From Kocuria subflava (GTDB lineage Bacteria > Actinomycetota > Actinomycetes > Actinomycetales > Micrococcaceae), in the NCBI RefSeq assembly GCF_012163155.1, contig NZ_JAAVUN010000001.1, positions 248,001 to 312,000 of the forward strand: a DNA stretch of 64,000 nt, written 5' to 3'. A model generated the notes under the pieces. It had not been told where the DNA came from. It saw only the letters and a list, made by a program, of their open reading frames with translations, and made no database searches. The translations under genes and the position numbers were made by a program. Positions 19,619-28,133 of this stretch are shown here, one piece after another; position 1 is the first letter of the stretch, and each line of letters starts with the position of its first letter.

Positions 19619-20224
19619 ATGAGCACTTCACCCGAAGAGCCCCAGAACCCTGAGCCCCGGGGTGGTGAGCAGGAGACCCCGCTGACGGCGGAGGAGATCC
19701 TGAACGCCGAGCAGACCGACGAAGCCCGCACGGCCGACCAGGCGGAAGGCGCGGCCGGCGACCACGATCCGGCGGTCGCGGGGGATGCCACCTCGGCAGA
19801 GGACAACGAGTTCGCTCGCTTGGCCGAGGACCGCCTCGAAGACCTCCGCCGGTTGCAGGCCGAGTTCATGAACTACAAGAACCGCACGGACCGTGAGCGC
19901 GCGCAGTTGCGTGACCACGTGGTCGGCGAGGTTCTGGGTTCGCTGATCCCGGTCTTCGACGACATCGACGCGGCTCGCGCCGCCGGGGATCTGGTCGACG
20001 GCCCGTTCGCCGCCATCGCGACCAAACTCGAGTCCCTGCTGGACAAGCAGGGTCTGGAGCGCATCGGTCAGATCGGTGAGGCCTTCGACCCCAACGTCCA
20101 CGAGGCCGTGCTCCAGCAGCCGGCCGACGGCGTGGAGTCGGATCACATCTCCATGGTGCTGCGGTCAGGCTTCCGCGTCGGCACCCGCGTGGTCCGCGCC
20201 GCACAGGTCGCCGTCGCCCCCTGA
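19619..20224 (+). CDS. grpE: Nucleotide-exchange factor GrpE
   Basis: A 201-residue protein. An acidic, disordered N-terminus of about 65 residues precedes the long coiled-coil (RLAEDRLEDLRRLQAEFMNYKNR, about 68-90) and the C-terminal beta domain with GLERIGQIGEAFDPNVHEAV, the GrpE signature region. It releases ADP from DnaK. ATG 19619 follows GGAAGG. It sits between dnaK and dnaJ with hairpins on both sides. Confidence 0.96.
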   Translation: MSTSPEEPQNPEPRGGEQETPLTAEEILNAEQTDEARTADQAEGAAGDHDPAVAGDATSAEDNEFARLAEDRLEDLRRLQAEFMNYKNRTDRERAQLRDHVVGEVLGSLIPVFDDIDAARAAGDLVDGPFAAIATKLESLLDKQGLERIGQIGEAFDPNVHEAVLQQPADGVESDHISMVLRSGFRVGTRVVRAAQVAVAP

Positions 20225-20271
20225 GCGGGGAGCCGGTCGGGTCCCGCCAGGGGGCGTGACCGGCCGCGGGC

Positions 20272-20319
20272 ACGACGACGGCCGGTGAGCGGGAGGACCC
20301 GCGCGCCGGCCGTCGTCGT
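20272..20319 (+). other. Hairpin between grpE and dnaJ
   Basis: ACGACGACGGCCGG (20272-20285) pairs perfectly with CCGGCCGTCGTCGT (20306-20319); the loop itself contains a small GCGGG/CCCGC stem. There is no T run. It may act as an attenuator or processing site in the 200-bp grpE-dnaJ spacer. Confidence 0.6.
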
Positions 20320-20421
20320 AACCTCCCCGTCCCGGAACTCACGCGGAACAGCCGCGCAGAACCGCCACACAGCACAAACACACAGAACAATCCCCACGAC
20401 CTGCCCCTGAAAGGAGGCGTC

Positions 20422-21420
20422 ATGGCCAGCCAGGACTGGATCGACAAAGACTTTTACGACGTGCTGGGCGTCTCCAAGGAGGCGACCGATGCCGAGATCA
20501 AGAAGGCGTACCGGACGCTCGCCAAGAAGTACCACCCTGACCGCAACGCCGGGGATGCCGCGGCGGAGCAGAAGTTCAAAGAGATCTCGGAGGCTCACGA
20601 CGTCCTCTCCGACCCCGAGGAACGCAAGGAGTACGACGCGATCCGTGCCATGGGTACGGGTGCCCGGTTCGCCGGCGGCAGTGACGGCGCCGGGTTCGAG
20701 GACCTCTTCGGCGACGTCTTCGGAGGCGGGCGCACCCGTGCGCGCTACTCCACGGGCGGTGCCCAGAACATCAATGTCGAGGACCTCTTCGGTGGAGGCG
20801 GTTTCGGGGGCTACGGTGGCGCCGGTGGCTACACGGGTGGTTACGACCCGCGTTACCAGGCACCGCAGCCCAAGGGTGAGGACATCACCACCAGCACGGT
20901 GATTCCCTTCCGTTCCGCGATGGAGGGCACCACGGTCAAGCTGCAGCGCGGCAACGGTTCGACGACCACCGTGCGCATTCCGCAGGGCGTGCGCGACGGA
21001 CAGAAGCTCAAGGGCAAGGGCAAGGGCCACACGGGCCCGGGTGGCAACGGGGACCTCATCCTGACCGTCAAGGTGGGGGAGCACCCCGTGTTTGCGCGGC
21101 GTGAGGGCACCGACGACCTGTCCGTGACCGTGCCCGTGAGCTTCCCCGAGGCGGCATTGGGGGCCACCATCAAGGTGCCCACGTGGGACGGCCATCAGGT
21201 GTCCCTCAAGGTCCCCGCCGGTACCAGCTCCGGACGCAAGTTGCGGGTCAAGGGCAAGGGTGTGACCACCAAGAAGGGCACCGGCAACTTGATCGTGACC
21301 GTCGAGATCGAGGTCCCCAAGGACCTCGACGACGACGCCCGGCAGGCCGTGGAGGCCTTCGCCGCGGCCACCGCCGGCCACGACCCGCGGGCGCGCCTGA
21401 TTGCGCGGGCCGGCGAATGA
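20422..21420 (+). CDS. dnaJ: DnaJ-type co-chaperone lacking the zinc finger
   Basis: A 332-residue Hsp40. The J domain (residues 8-75) carries the HPD motif (KYHPDRNAG). A Gly/Phe-rich segment follows (about 80-150), then two C-terminal substrate-binding domains and a dimerisation tail. No CXXCXGXG repeats and no cysteine cluster are present, so it is a class B (CbpA-like) DnaJ although it occupies the normal dnaJ position in the operon. It stimulates DnaK ATPase. AAAGGAGG precedes the ATG. hspR starts 25 bp downstream. Confidence 0.93.
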   Translation: MASQDWIDKDFYDVLGVSKEATDAEIKKAYRTLAKKYHPDRNAGDAAAEQKFKEISEAHDVLSDPEERKEYDAIRAMGTGARFAGGSDGAGFEDLFGDVFGGGRTRARYSTGGAQNINVEDLFGGGGFGGYGGAGGYTGGYDPRYQAPQPKGEDITTSTVIPFRSAMEGTTVKLQRGNGSTTTVRIPQGVRDGQKLKGKGKGHTGPGGNGDLILTVKVGEHPVFARREGTDDLSVTVPVSFPEAALGATIKVPTWDGHQVSLKVPAGTSSGRKLRVKGKGVTTKKGTGNLIVTVEIEVPKDLDDDARQAVEAFAAATAGHDPRARLIARAGE

Positions 21421-21445
21421 GGCGGGAACGTCAGGAGGGACAGAG

Positions 21446-21901
21446 ATGACCGATCACAGCGAGGAACGCGCGCTCTTCGTGATCTCCGTGGCGGCCGAAC
21501 TCGCGGACATGCACCCGCAGACCTTGCGCCAGTACGACCGCCTGGGGCTGGTCCAGCCCACCCGTGCCCCCGGGCGGTCACGGCGCTACTCCCAACGTGA
21601 CATCGACAAACTGCGGGAGATCCAGAAGCTCGCCCAGGACGGGATCTCCTTGGAGGGGATCAAACGCATCATGCAGTTGGAGAACCAGGTGGCCGCACTG
21701 CAGCACCGCGTCACGGAGCTCACGGATGCCCTGGAGACTGCGCGGGACCAGTTGGATCACGACCACAGTGTGTGGGCGGCCTCCCCAACGGGTGAGGTGG
21801 TGCGTTACCCGCGTGGCTCCCGCCCGCCGGGTACCCCGCCCCGGCCCAAGTCCCGTGCCCTGGTGCTGTACCGTCCGCGCCGCACGGACTCCGGGCAGTG
21901 A
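21446..21901 (+). CDS. hspR: Heat-shock repressor HspR (MerR family)
   Basis: A 151-residue regulator. The MerR-like winged helix covers residues 10-75 (SVAAELADMHPQTLRQYDRLGL and the wing GRSRRYSQRDIDKL), followed by a coiled coil (MQLENQVAALQHRVTEL) and a short basic tail. Family members bind HAIR sites with DnaK as co-repressor. Here the matching sites lie upstream of dnaK and, in weaker form, of clpB. The AGGAGGGA ribosome site supports the start at 21446. Confidence 0.95.
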   Translation: MTDHSEERALFVISVAAELADMHPQTLRQYDRLGLVQPTRAPGRSRRYSQRDIDKLREIQKLAQDGISLEGIKRIMQLENQVAALQHRVTELTDALETARDQLDHDHSVWAASPTGEVVRYPRGSRPPGTPPRPKSRALVLYRPRRTDSGQ

Positions 21902-21953
21902 GCACTGGCGTCATCATCTGACCGGGTGCTGTGGTGCCTACTGCGCGGGTGGA

Positions 21954-22619
21954 TCAGTCCGTGGGTGGCTGCCTGGCTGTGATGGACAGGTGCTGTTGGG
22001 CCAATCTGCGCAGAATCTTGAGGACCGGGTCCACCAGCAGGGTTCCCAGGATCACCTGGTGGACGGCCCGGGCAGGATCAGCAGGCAGGGAGTTGATGTC
22101 CACGCGCGCGATTTTCTCCGCGGCGTCCGCGTAGACATGCAGTCGGCTGGCATCCACCCCCAGATCTGCTTGATCGCAGGCATCCCAGGCTTCATCCAAC
22201 TGATCGATCAACGGATCCTGGGGATTGATGGTCCATTCACGTTCGGACAACCACCGGCGCGCACGGCTCGGCTCCTGTGAGTCCGGGCCGTCTGTGCTTT
22301 CGGCAGCCGGCGGTTCGTGACCCGGCGCCATGGTGGCCACGTCCGCGTTCTCCAAGGCGCGTTGGGCAGAACCCAGCAGGCCCAAACGCTCGATCTGGGG
22401 GTTCTCCAAGGTCTCCAGCACGCGCTGCACGGCATCAAGTTTGAGTTCTCCCACCTCCGTGAGGGCGCGCACCAGGCGGACACGATCCACGTGGGTGTGG
22501 TCGTAATCGGCTTGAGTGCGGGAAAGCTGACGTCCTGGTTGCAGCAACCCCTTGCGCAAATAGAACTTCAGCGTGGCCACCGGAACACCGGTTTGTGCAG
22601 AAAGCGCGGAAATTTTCAT
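21954..22619 (-). CDS. MerR-family transcriptional regulator
   Basis: A 221-residue protein with an N-terminal MerR helix-turn-helix (MKISALSAQTGVPVATLKFYLRKGLL) and a longer C-terminal effector region without an obvious cysteine metal site. It is divergent from a DUF4188 gene across an 80-bp spacer that holds two 20-bp near-identical operator-like repeats, so it probably controls that gene and itself. ATG 22619 is preceded by AAGGGG; a GTG two codons upstream is the alternative start. Ligand unknown. Confidence 0.82.
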   Translation of the reverse strand: MKISALSAQTGVPVATLKFYLRKGLLQPGRQLSRTQADYDHTHVDRVRLVRALTEVGELKLDAVQRVLETLENPQIERLGLLGSAQRALENADVATMAPGHEPPAAESTDGPDSQEPSRARRWLSEREWTINPQDPLIDQLDEAWDACDQADLGVDASRLHVYADAAEKIARVDINSLPADPARAVHQVILGTLLVDPVLKILRRLAQQHLSITARQPPTD

Positions 22620-22634
22620 GATCACCCCTTGACG

Positions 22635-22677
22635 TTGGATAGTCTAACTCTCCAATATTGGATACTGTAACTATCCA
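22635..22677. promoter_or_regulatory. Tandem operator repeats between MerR and DUF4188 genes
   Basis: TTGGATAGTCTAACTCTCCA (22635-22654) and TTGGATACTGTAACTATCCA (22658-22677) are direct repeats with 17 of 20 bases alike, 23 bp apart. Each is itself an inverted repeat of the GGATA-N-TATCC type, and TCCAATATTGGA lies at the junction as a perfect 12-bp palindrome. This is the likely binding region of the divergent MerR protein. Confidence 0.7.
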
Positions 22678-22699
22678 GATGGTGACACCGGAGGCTGCC

Positions 22700-23212
22700 A
22701 TGACCACCCCCTTGACTCACGCGCACACCGGCGGCGTCGTCGTTTTTCAGATCGGGATGACCGTGAAAAAGCCGCACAGGCCTGACTTGTGGGGGCCGGT
22801 GGCGCTGGCAATGTCCAGAATGCAGACCGAACTCAAGCGCAACATGGCCCAGGCCGAGCGGGGTGAGGCCGAGGATTTGGGCTTCATGGGTGGGGTCAAT
22901 CTGCTGGGCGCCAGGGGACCCTGGTGTGTGCAGTACTGGCGCAGTGTTGAGCAGCTCTACGCCTATGCGGCCGACCCCCACCACGCACATCTACCGGCCT
23001 GGCGGAAGTTCAACCAGGCGGCACGCAAGAACCCGGGTGCTGTGGGGGTCTGGCACGAAACCTATGTGGTGGCCGAAAGCGGCATCGAGACCCTTTACGG
23101 CAACGGTGCGGTGGTGGGCCTGGGGGCCATGGCCGGGACCGTGCCGGTGGCCAAGCGTGGCCTGAAAGCTGCTCAGCGGTTGGGCTCGGCCCCGGACTCG
23201 CGCGTCAACTGA
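22700..23212 (+). CDS. DUF4188 (monooxygenase-like) protein
   Basis: A 170-residue soluble protein. It shows the DUF4188 pattern: an N-terminal VVVFQIGMTVKKPHRPDLWGPV strand-helix, GFMGGVNLLGARGPWCVQYWRS in the centre, and KNPGAVGVWHETYVV near residue 120, the ferredoxin-like dimeric alpha-beta fold seen in small monooxygenases. The biochemical role of the family is not settled. It sits under a MerR regulator. GGAGG precedes the ATG. Its 3' end overlaps the convergent BCCT gene by 40 bp. Confidence 0.75.
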   Translation: MTTPLTHAHTGGVVVFQIGMTVKKPHRPDLWGPVALAMSRMQTELKRNMAQAERGEAEDLGFMGGVNLLGARGPWCVQYWRSVEQLYAYAADPHHAHLPAWRKFNQAARKNPGAVGVWHETYVVAESGIETLYGNGAVVGLGAMAGTVPVAKRGLKAAQRLGSAPDSRVN

Positions 23213-25185
23213 TCCGGATCCACCTGGGGGATCTCCCCGGTGTAGGTGCCGGTTTCGTAGTCGTAGTCCAGGGGATTGCCGTCCTCATCCGTGCGCTGGT
23301 ACCACTGCGTGTACTCGGGAGCCGCGGAGTCAAAATGCGCGGCTGTGGCCCACTTCTGATTGGCCCCGGAGGCGCGCTGAACACCCAGCATGAAGTCATC
23401 CCCGTAGTCATCAATGCCGTGACGCACCGCCTTGTCCAGGGCCCACCGGGTGTACTGGTCGCGCAGGATCAGGGGATCGCTGCGGAGGTCCTTGTGCAGT
23501 GCGAACACCATGGCGAACATGATCAGCGTGAACGGCAGCGCCGTGACGGTGATCAGGTTCTGCAGGCCCGTCAACGCGGATTCACCGCCCACCAGCAACA
23601 TCACGACGGCGATGCCCGCCATGCACAGTCCCCAGAACACCGTGATCAGTTTGCGGGGTTCAGGGTCACCGCGCTGGGACATCTGGGAGGTCACCACGGA
23701 GGCGGAGTCTGCGGTGGTGATGAAGAAGATGGCCAGCATCAGAATCACCAAAATCGCCATGATGCCCGCCCCGGGCAGGGTGTCCAGCACCACAAAGAAG
23801 ATCTCCTCAGGCGCGGGCAGGGAGTCGATGGTGCCATCCGGGGCAATGGTCTGGTTCTCCAGCTGTGCGCGGATCGCGGTTCCACCCACAATGGTGAACG
23901 CCAGAACCACAATGGTGGAGGGGATGAACAGCACCCCAAAGATGAACTGCCGGATGGTGCGGCCACGGGAAATCTTGGCCACAAAGATCCCCACGAACGG
24001 CGCCCAGGAGACCCACCACGCCCAGTAGAAATTGGTCCAGGCGGAGAGGAACGCCTCCATCTCCGGGCCGTCCGCCATGGAGGCCGAAAGCATGGTCGGC
24101 AGTTCCGCAAAGTAGGTGACCACCACGGACGGAATGAAGTTCAGCAGGAAGGCCGTGGGGCCCAGGACAAAAAAGAACAGGGCCAGGAAGATGGCCAGGA
24201 CCATGTTGATGTTGGACAGCATCCGGATCCCTCGGGCCACCCCTGACACGGCGGAGGCGATGAACCCTGCCGTCAACACGGCAATGATGATCAATGCCAC
24301 GGCGTTGCCGCCCTCCCCCCAGCCGGTGACAACCTCCACGCCACGCCCGATCTGCAGCGCACCGATGCCCAGGGCTGCCGCCGTGCCGAACAAGGTGGCG
24401 ATGATCGCCAGCATGTCGATCACCCGCCCGCCCCAGGTGTCGGTCTTGCCGTCCCGGAAGAACGGTGCGAACACGGAACTCATCAGCGGCACCCGACCGC
24501 GGCGGTAGGAGGTGTAGGCAACAGCCAGGCCCACCAGGGCGTAGATGGCCCAGGCGTTCAGTCCCCAGTGCAGTGCGGCCTGAGCCGAGGCCAGCTTGAC
24601 CGCCTCCTGCGTGACGGGATCCACTGATCCTGGGCGCGGGGAGAGAAAGTAGGTCATGGGTTCGAACGGACCGAAGAAGATGATGCCGATGCCAATGCCG
24701 GCCGCAAAGAGCATGGCCGCCCACGATGCCGTGGAGTACGTGGGCTTGTCCTCGTCCAGCCCCAAGGGGATGCGACCGTACTTGGACAGCGCCAGGTACA
24801 GCAGATAGACCGGCAGGATGATGGCCAGCGTGCTGAAGGCCCAGCCCAGATTCCCCATGGTCCAGGTCAGGGCGGCAGATGATGCCGTGGTCAGGGTTTG
24901 CGTGCTCAGCACACCCCACAGGATGAAGCCCAGGATCAGTGCGCCCGCCACACCGGAGACAAATCGGTCCACGCCGTAGCGGTTCTTCTGATCATCCACC
25001 GTGATGCCCGGAACCAGCGCGGGGTGGATGTTGTGCGGGTAGTTGATCTCATCCAGGAAGGACCTGGCGAAACCCGGCCGGTACGTTCCCCAGCGGATGT
25101 GCGGCGTGGAGGCCTGCTCTGCGCCTGCTGGCTTGCCGTCGGGGGAGGGTGCGGGGTGGGCGTCGTCGTTGTGTCCTGCGGGCAT
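23173..25185 (-). CDS. BCCT-family transporter (glycine betaine/choline/carnitine type)
   Basis: A 670-residue membrane protein with about 12 helices, and polar N- and C-terminal tails of about 70 and 110 residues. Family signatures include AALHWGLNAWAIYALVGLA and NFYWAWWVSWAPFVGIF plus KISRGRTIRQF. Such carriers import compatible solutes, usually with Na+. The long tails are typical of osmosensing members such as BetP (inference). The substrate cannot be fixed. The gene is monocistronic and convergent with the DUF4188 gene, sharing 40 bp at the 3' ends. Confidence 0.92.
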   Translation of the reverse strand: MPAGHNDDAHPAPSPDGKPAGAEQASTPHIRWGTYRPGFARSFLDEINYPHNIHPALVPGITVDDQKNRYGVDRFVSGVAGALILGFILWGVLSTQTLTTASSAALTWTMGNLGWAFSTLAIILPVYLLYLALSKYGRIPLGLDEDKPTYSTASWAAMLFAAGIGIGIIFFGPFEPMTYFLSPRPGSVDPVTQEAVKLASAQAALHWGLNAWAIYALVGLAVAYTSYRRGRVPLMSSVFAPFFRDGKTDTWGGRVIDMLAIIATLFGTAAALGIGALQIGRGVEVVTGWGEGGNAVALIIIAVLTAGFIASAVSGVARGIRMLSNINMVLAIFLALFFFVLGPTAFLLNFIPSVVVTYFAELPTMLSASMADGPEMEAFLSAWTNFYWAWWVSWAPFVGIFVAKISRGRTIRQFIFGVLFIPSTIVVLAFTIVGGTAIRAQLENQTIAPDGTIDSLPAPEEIFFVVLDTLPGAGIMAILVILMLAIFFITTADSASVVTSQMSQRGDPEPRKLITVFWGLCMAGIAVVMLLVGGESALTGLQNLITVTALPFTLIMFAMVFALHKDLRSDPLILRDQYTRWALDKAVRHGIDDYGDDFMLGVQRASGANQKWATAAHFDSAAPEYTQWYQRTDEDGNPLDYDYETGTYTGEIPQVDPDQLTRESGAEPNR

Positions 25186-25299
25186 GGGGTGCTCAGATCC
25201 GTAGACAGTGTGGGCTGTCCAAGGTTAAGCCACAGCATGCTGATGGTTGCGTCTTGAGGTGATGACTCACCAAGGGTGGCGGCATGGTGATTTACGTAT

Positions 25300-25305
25300 T
25301 ACTTT
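25300..25305 (+). promoter_or_regulatory. -10 element of the RHH/BrnT-like toxin-antitoxin operon (leaderless)
   Basis: TACTTT occupies -12 to -7 relative to the ATG at 25312, and there is no Shine-Dalgarno sequence. The surrounding 25 bp are AT-rich. Confidence 0.45.
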
Positions 25306-25311
25306 AATTGC

Positions 25312-25569
25312 ATGATTGAGCAGGAGACCATCGCTGGCGTGCCAGTGACTGAAGCGCAGATTGCAGTTTGGGCTGCCGAGGCCGAGGCAGGATACGACGC
25401 TCAAGTTTTGAAGAAGCGAGGCCGTGGGCGTCCAGGTCGCGGTGCCAAGCCGTCTCAAGTTGTTGCGTTGCGGCTGACTGTCGACGAGATTGCTGCGCTC
25501 GACACCCGGGCCGAACGCGAGGGAAAGTCTCGCTCCGAGGTGATCCGGGACGCCTTGGCTTCCACGTGA
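25312..25569 (+). CDS. Ribbon-helix-helix antitoxin
   Basis: An 85-residue basic protein. The C-terminal 40 residues fit a CopG/Arc-type ribbon-helix-helix: strand SQVVALRLTVDEI, then helix LDTRAEREGKSRSEVIRDAL. The preceding KKRGRGRPGRGAK stretch is strongly basic. The next gene overlaps its stop codon (GTGA) and encodes a small BrnT-like protein, the layout of a type II toxin-antitoxin pair. The antitoxin probably represses its own promoter. Confidence 0.8.
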   Translation: MIEQETIAGVPVTEAQIAVWAAEAEAGYDAQVLKKRGRGRPGRGAKPSQVVALRLTVDEIAALDTRAEREGKSRSEVIRDALAST

Positions 25570-25805
25570 AAGTCCACACGTCGGCACGAATACACGGGAT
25601 CAGCCCTGAGGACATCGTCCAGGCGGCGACATGGCCAACTTGGATTGAAGACCTTGACGACGACAGTCCGAGTAGGCAGCTCCGTCTCGGCTTCGACACT
25701 CGTGGCCGCATGCTGGAAACGGTTGTCCTCGTTTTCGACAGCGGCAATGAACTTGTCATCCACGCGATGAAAGCACGACCCCAAATGCTTGATTTGCTTC
25801 CCTGA
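25566..25805 (+). CDS. BrnT/DUF4258-like toxin candidate
   Basis: A 79-residue protein that starts with GTG overlapping the antitoxin stop. The pattern VKVHTSARIHGISPEDIVQAA followed by RQLRLGFDTRGRMLETVVLVF and ELVIHAMKARPQ resembles the small RelE-like BrnT/DUF4258 fold (N-terminal helix with His, then a beta sheet ending in an Ala-Arg motif). If so it would be an mRNA-cleaving ribonuclease neutralised by the RHH partner. The assignment is by pattern and gene order only. Confidence 0.6.
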   Translation: MKVHTSARIHGISPEDIVQAATWPTWIEDLDDDSPSRQLRLGFDTRGRMLETVVLVFDSGNELVIHAMKARPQMLDLLP

Positions 25806-25818
25806 ACCAGTGCTCAGC

Positions 25819-26616
25819 TCAGTCCGTACGACGCCGGTAGGTCAGGTCCCGCGGGATGCGCCCGGCCTCGCGCGCCTTGCGTTCAAAGCTGGTGAGGGTG
25901 CGGCCCTCCCAGCGCGGGGCCCACCCCTGGTCCGGGGCCGAGTCCGTGGCCAGAGGACCGGGGTTGAGATTCTCGAACCGGCCGTCGGCCTCGATGACCT
26001 GACGCATCTGGATGGCGTACTCCTGCCAGTCCGTGGCCAGGCGCCACGTGCCGCCGGGCTTGATCACGGAGGCCACCTGGTCCACAAAGTGTGCGGAGAC
26101 CAACCGCCGCTTGTGGTGCTTTTTCTTGTGCCAGGGATCCGGGAAGAACACCCACATCTCGTCCAAAGAAGCCGGCTCCAAGAAGTGGTCAAGAACCTCC
26201 GGGGCGTTGGCTTGCACCGCGCGAACGTTCTGGGACCCGTTGGCCGCTGACTTCATCAGCAGATCCGCCAGTCCTGGCGTGTAGACCTCCACGGCCAGGA
26301 AGTCGTGCTCCGGCACCTCGGCTGCACGGTGGGCCATGGCCTCACCCAAACCGGACCCGATTTCCACCACCAGCGGCGCCATGCGCCCGTACACCGATTC
26401 CTGGTCAAAGCTCGCATGCTCCGCAACGGAGGTGTCCGTGACCTGCCGGGGAACCTGCAGGATGCGCGATGGCGCCCACTGCTCCCACGCCTTTTCGCGG
26501 CGCGGGGTCAGGCGGTCGCCACGGCGCACGAAAGACAGCGGTTTGCGGTGGAACTTCTCGGGGACCTCTGAGGACTGGGAGGCATCGGATGCTGGGGTGT
26601 TGGTCTCACTCATCAC
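25819..26616 (-). CDS. trmB: tRNA (guanine-N7-)-methyltransferase
   Basis: A 265-residue enzyme that makes m7G46 in tRNA. The SAM site VVEIGSGLGEAMAHRA (about 84-99) and the family signature DEMWVFFPDPWHKKKHHKRRLV (about 152-173) are clear, with catalytic Asp in FPDPW. An N-terminal extension of about 60 polar residues is present. A TAGACT -10 box ends 6 nt before GTG 26616, so that codon, not the ATG one codon later, is the likely leaderless start. Convergent with the toxin gene. Confidence 0.95.
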   Translation of the reverse strand: MMSETNTPASDASQSSEVPEKFHRKPLSFVRRGDRLTPRREKAWEQWAPSRILQVPRQVTDTSVAEHASFDQESVYGRMAPLVVEIGSGLGEAMAHRAAEVPEHDFLAVEVYTPGLADLLMKSAANGSQNVRAVQANAPEVLDHFLEPASLDEMWVFFPDPWHKKKHHKRRLVSAHFVDQVASVIKPGGTWRLATDWQEYAIQMRQVIEADGRFENLNPGPLATDSAPDQGWAPRWEGRTLTSFERKAREAGRIPRDLTYRRRTD

Positions 26617-26622
26617 CGCCAG

Positions 26623-26628
26623 AGTCTA
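26623..26628 (-). promoter_or_regulatory. -10 element of trmB (leaderless)
   Basis: TAGACT on the minus strand at -12 to -7 relative to GTG 26616. Confidence 0.45.
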
Positions 26629-26710
26629 GTCAGGGCTTAGCCTGGGGAGGTCCCACCCCACGTCTTGGGCATCGGACACTGCACCTCACCCGTTGTGATT
26701 GGGACTTTTC

Positions 26711-27931
26711 ATGCGCGTTTCCTCCCGGCTGGGTCTGGCTCCGGGGCCGGACCGGGTGTTTTTTCTGCTGGCGCTGGGTGTGCTCAGTGCAGTCAGCCCC
26801 ATGGCAACGGACATGTACCTGGCCTCCATGCCTGCCTTGGCGCAGTTCTACGGGGCACCGGCCTCCACCATCCAACTCTCCTTGAGCACCTACATGGTGG
26901 GCATGGCTGTGGGCCAGTTTCTGTTGGGGCCCATCTCCGATGTCTGGGGGCGCCACCGTCTGTTGGTGGCAGGCACCTCCGTGTTCCTGCTCTCCAGCCT
27001 GGGAATCGTGTTCTCCACAGATGTCACGGTGCTGCTGGTGTTGCGCGCCATACAGGGTTTTGCCGGTGCAGCCGGGGTGGTGATTGCCCGCGCCATAGTT
27101 TCAGACATCGCAAGCGGCATTGAGGCCGCCAAGCTCTACTCCCTGCTGGGCACCATCGTGTCCGTGGCACCGATTGTTGCTCCCGTTCTGGGCGGATTGA
27201 TCGCCACATGGGCGCCCTGGCAGGTGGTGTTCTGGGTCCTGGCCGGATTCGGTGCCCTCATGGTGGCCTGCGTGGTGTTCGTGATCCCAGAAACCTTGCC
27301 ACCACAGCGGCGTCGTGACGGCGGCATCCTGGGCACGCTGGGACTGGCCGGTGTCGTGGTGCGCAACCGCCCGTTCATGGCCTGGGCGGTGGCCATGTCC
27401 TTGAGCTTCGGTTCGCTGTTCTCTTACGTGTCAGCATCCTCGTTCGTGATGCAAAACGTGGTGGGGCTCTCCTCCATGGGCTACAGCCTGGCCTTTGCCG
27501 CTGCAGCATTCGGCTCGGTGGTGGCCGGGCTGGTCAACGTGCGGCTCCTCAACCGTTTCACCCCTGCCCAGATCATGATCGCCGCCCTGGCCGCCCAAGG
27601 GCTCATCAATGCTCTGGGTCTGGTTGGTGTCCTGGTCAACGCTCCCGACTGGACCATTGTGGTGCACACGGTCACCGCACAGACATGCGTGGGTTTCATG
27701 ATCGGCAACGGCATTGCCCTGGCCCAGGCTCAGGTTCCCGGGCGTGCTGGATCGGGGTCGGCCGTCCAAGGTCTCATGCAGTTCATGGTGGGAGGTGCTG
27801 TCAGCCCTCTGGCCGGCCTGGGCGGGGAACACACGGCACTGCCCATGAGCATCCTCATGTTCGTGTTCACCACCGCTGCCCTGGCCACAGCACTCTTGGC
27901 ATCCCGTCTCTCGGAGCCCCACAATGCCTGA
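26711..27931 (+). CDS. Bcr/CflA-type multidrug efflux MFS transporter
   Basis: A 406-residue, 12-helix transporter. Helix 1 ends in SPMATDMYLASMPAL, the drug-efflux signature of the Bcr/CflA subfamily; LLGPISDVWGRHRLL is the MFS loop 2-3 motif and RAIQGFAGAAGVVIARAIV the helix 4-5 antiporter motif. Likely exports drugs or amino acids against H+. ATG 26711 has only a weak ribosome site (GGGA); an upstream in-frame TTG is less likely. Confidence 0.88.
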   Translation: MRVSSRLGLAPGPDRVFFLLALGVLSAVSPMATDMYLASMPALAQFYGAPASTIQLSLSTYMVGMAVGQFLLGPISDVWGRHRLLVAGTSVFLLSSLGIVFSTDVTVLLVLRAIQGFAGAAGVVIARAIVSDIASGIEAAKLYSLLGTIVSVAPIVAPVLGGLIATWAPWQVVFWVLAGFGALMVACVVFVIPETLPPQRRRDGGILGTLGLAGVVVRNRPFMAWAVAMSLSFGSLFSYVSASSFVMQNVVGLSSMGYSLAFAAAAFGSVVAGLVNVRLLNRFTPAQIMIAALAAQGLINALGLVGVLVNAPDWTIVVHTVTAQTCVGFMIGNGIALAQAQVPGRAGSGSAVQGLMQFMVGGAVSPLAGLGGEHTALPMSILMFVFTTAALATALLASRLSEPHNA

Positions 27932-28133
27932 TTCAGGGTGCGTCCCGGTGGAGTCGTCGTCGTCGAACGGCCGGAGGATGAGGCAGCCGGTGGCAATTGC
28001 GGCGCAAGTAACAAGGCGGCAACGGTGTGTGTGGTTAGATACGCGAGTGACGAGCGCCATACGGCGGGGTCGCCGTTCGTCCACCCTCCACCTTCCTCAC
28101 CTGTGTGAAGCGACCCCTGAGAGGAACTGAACA

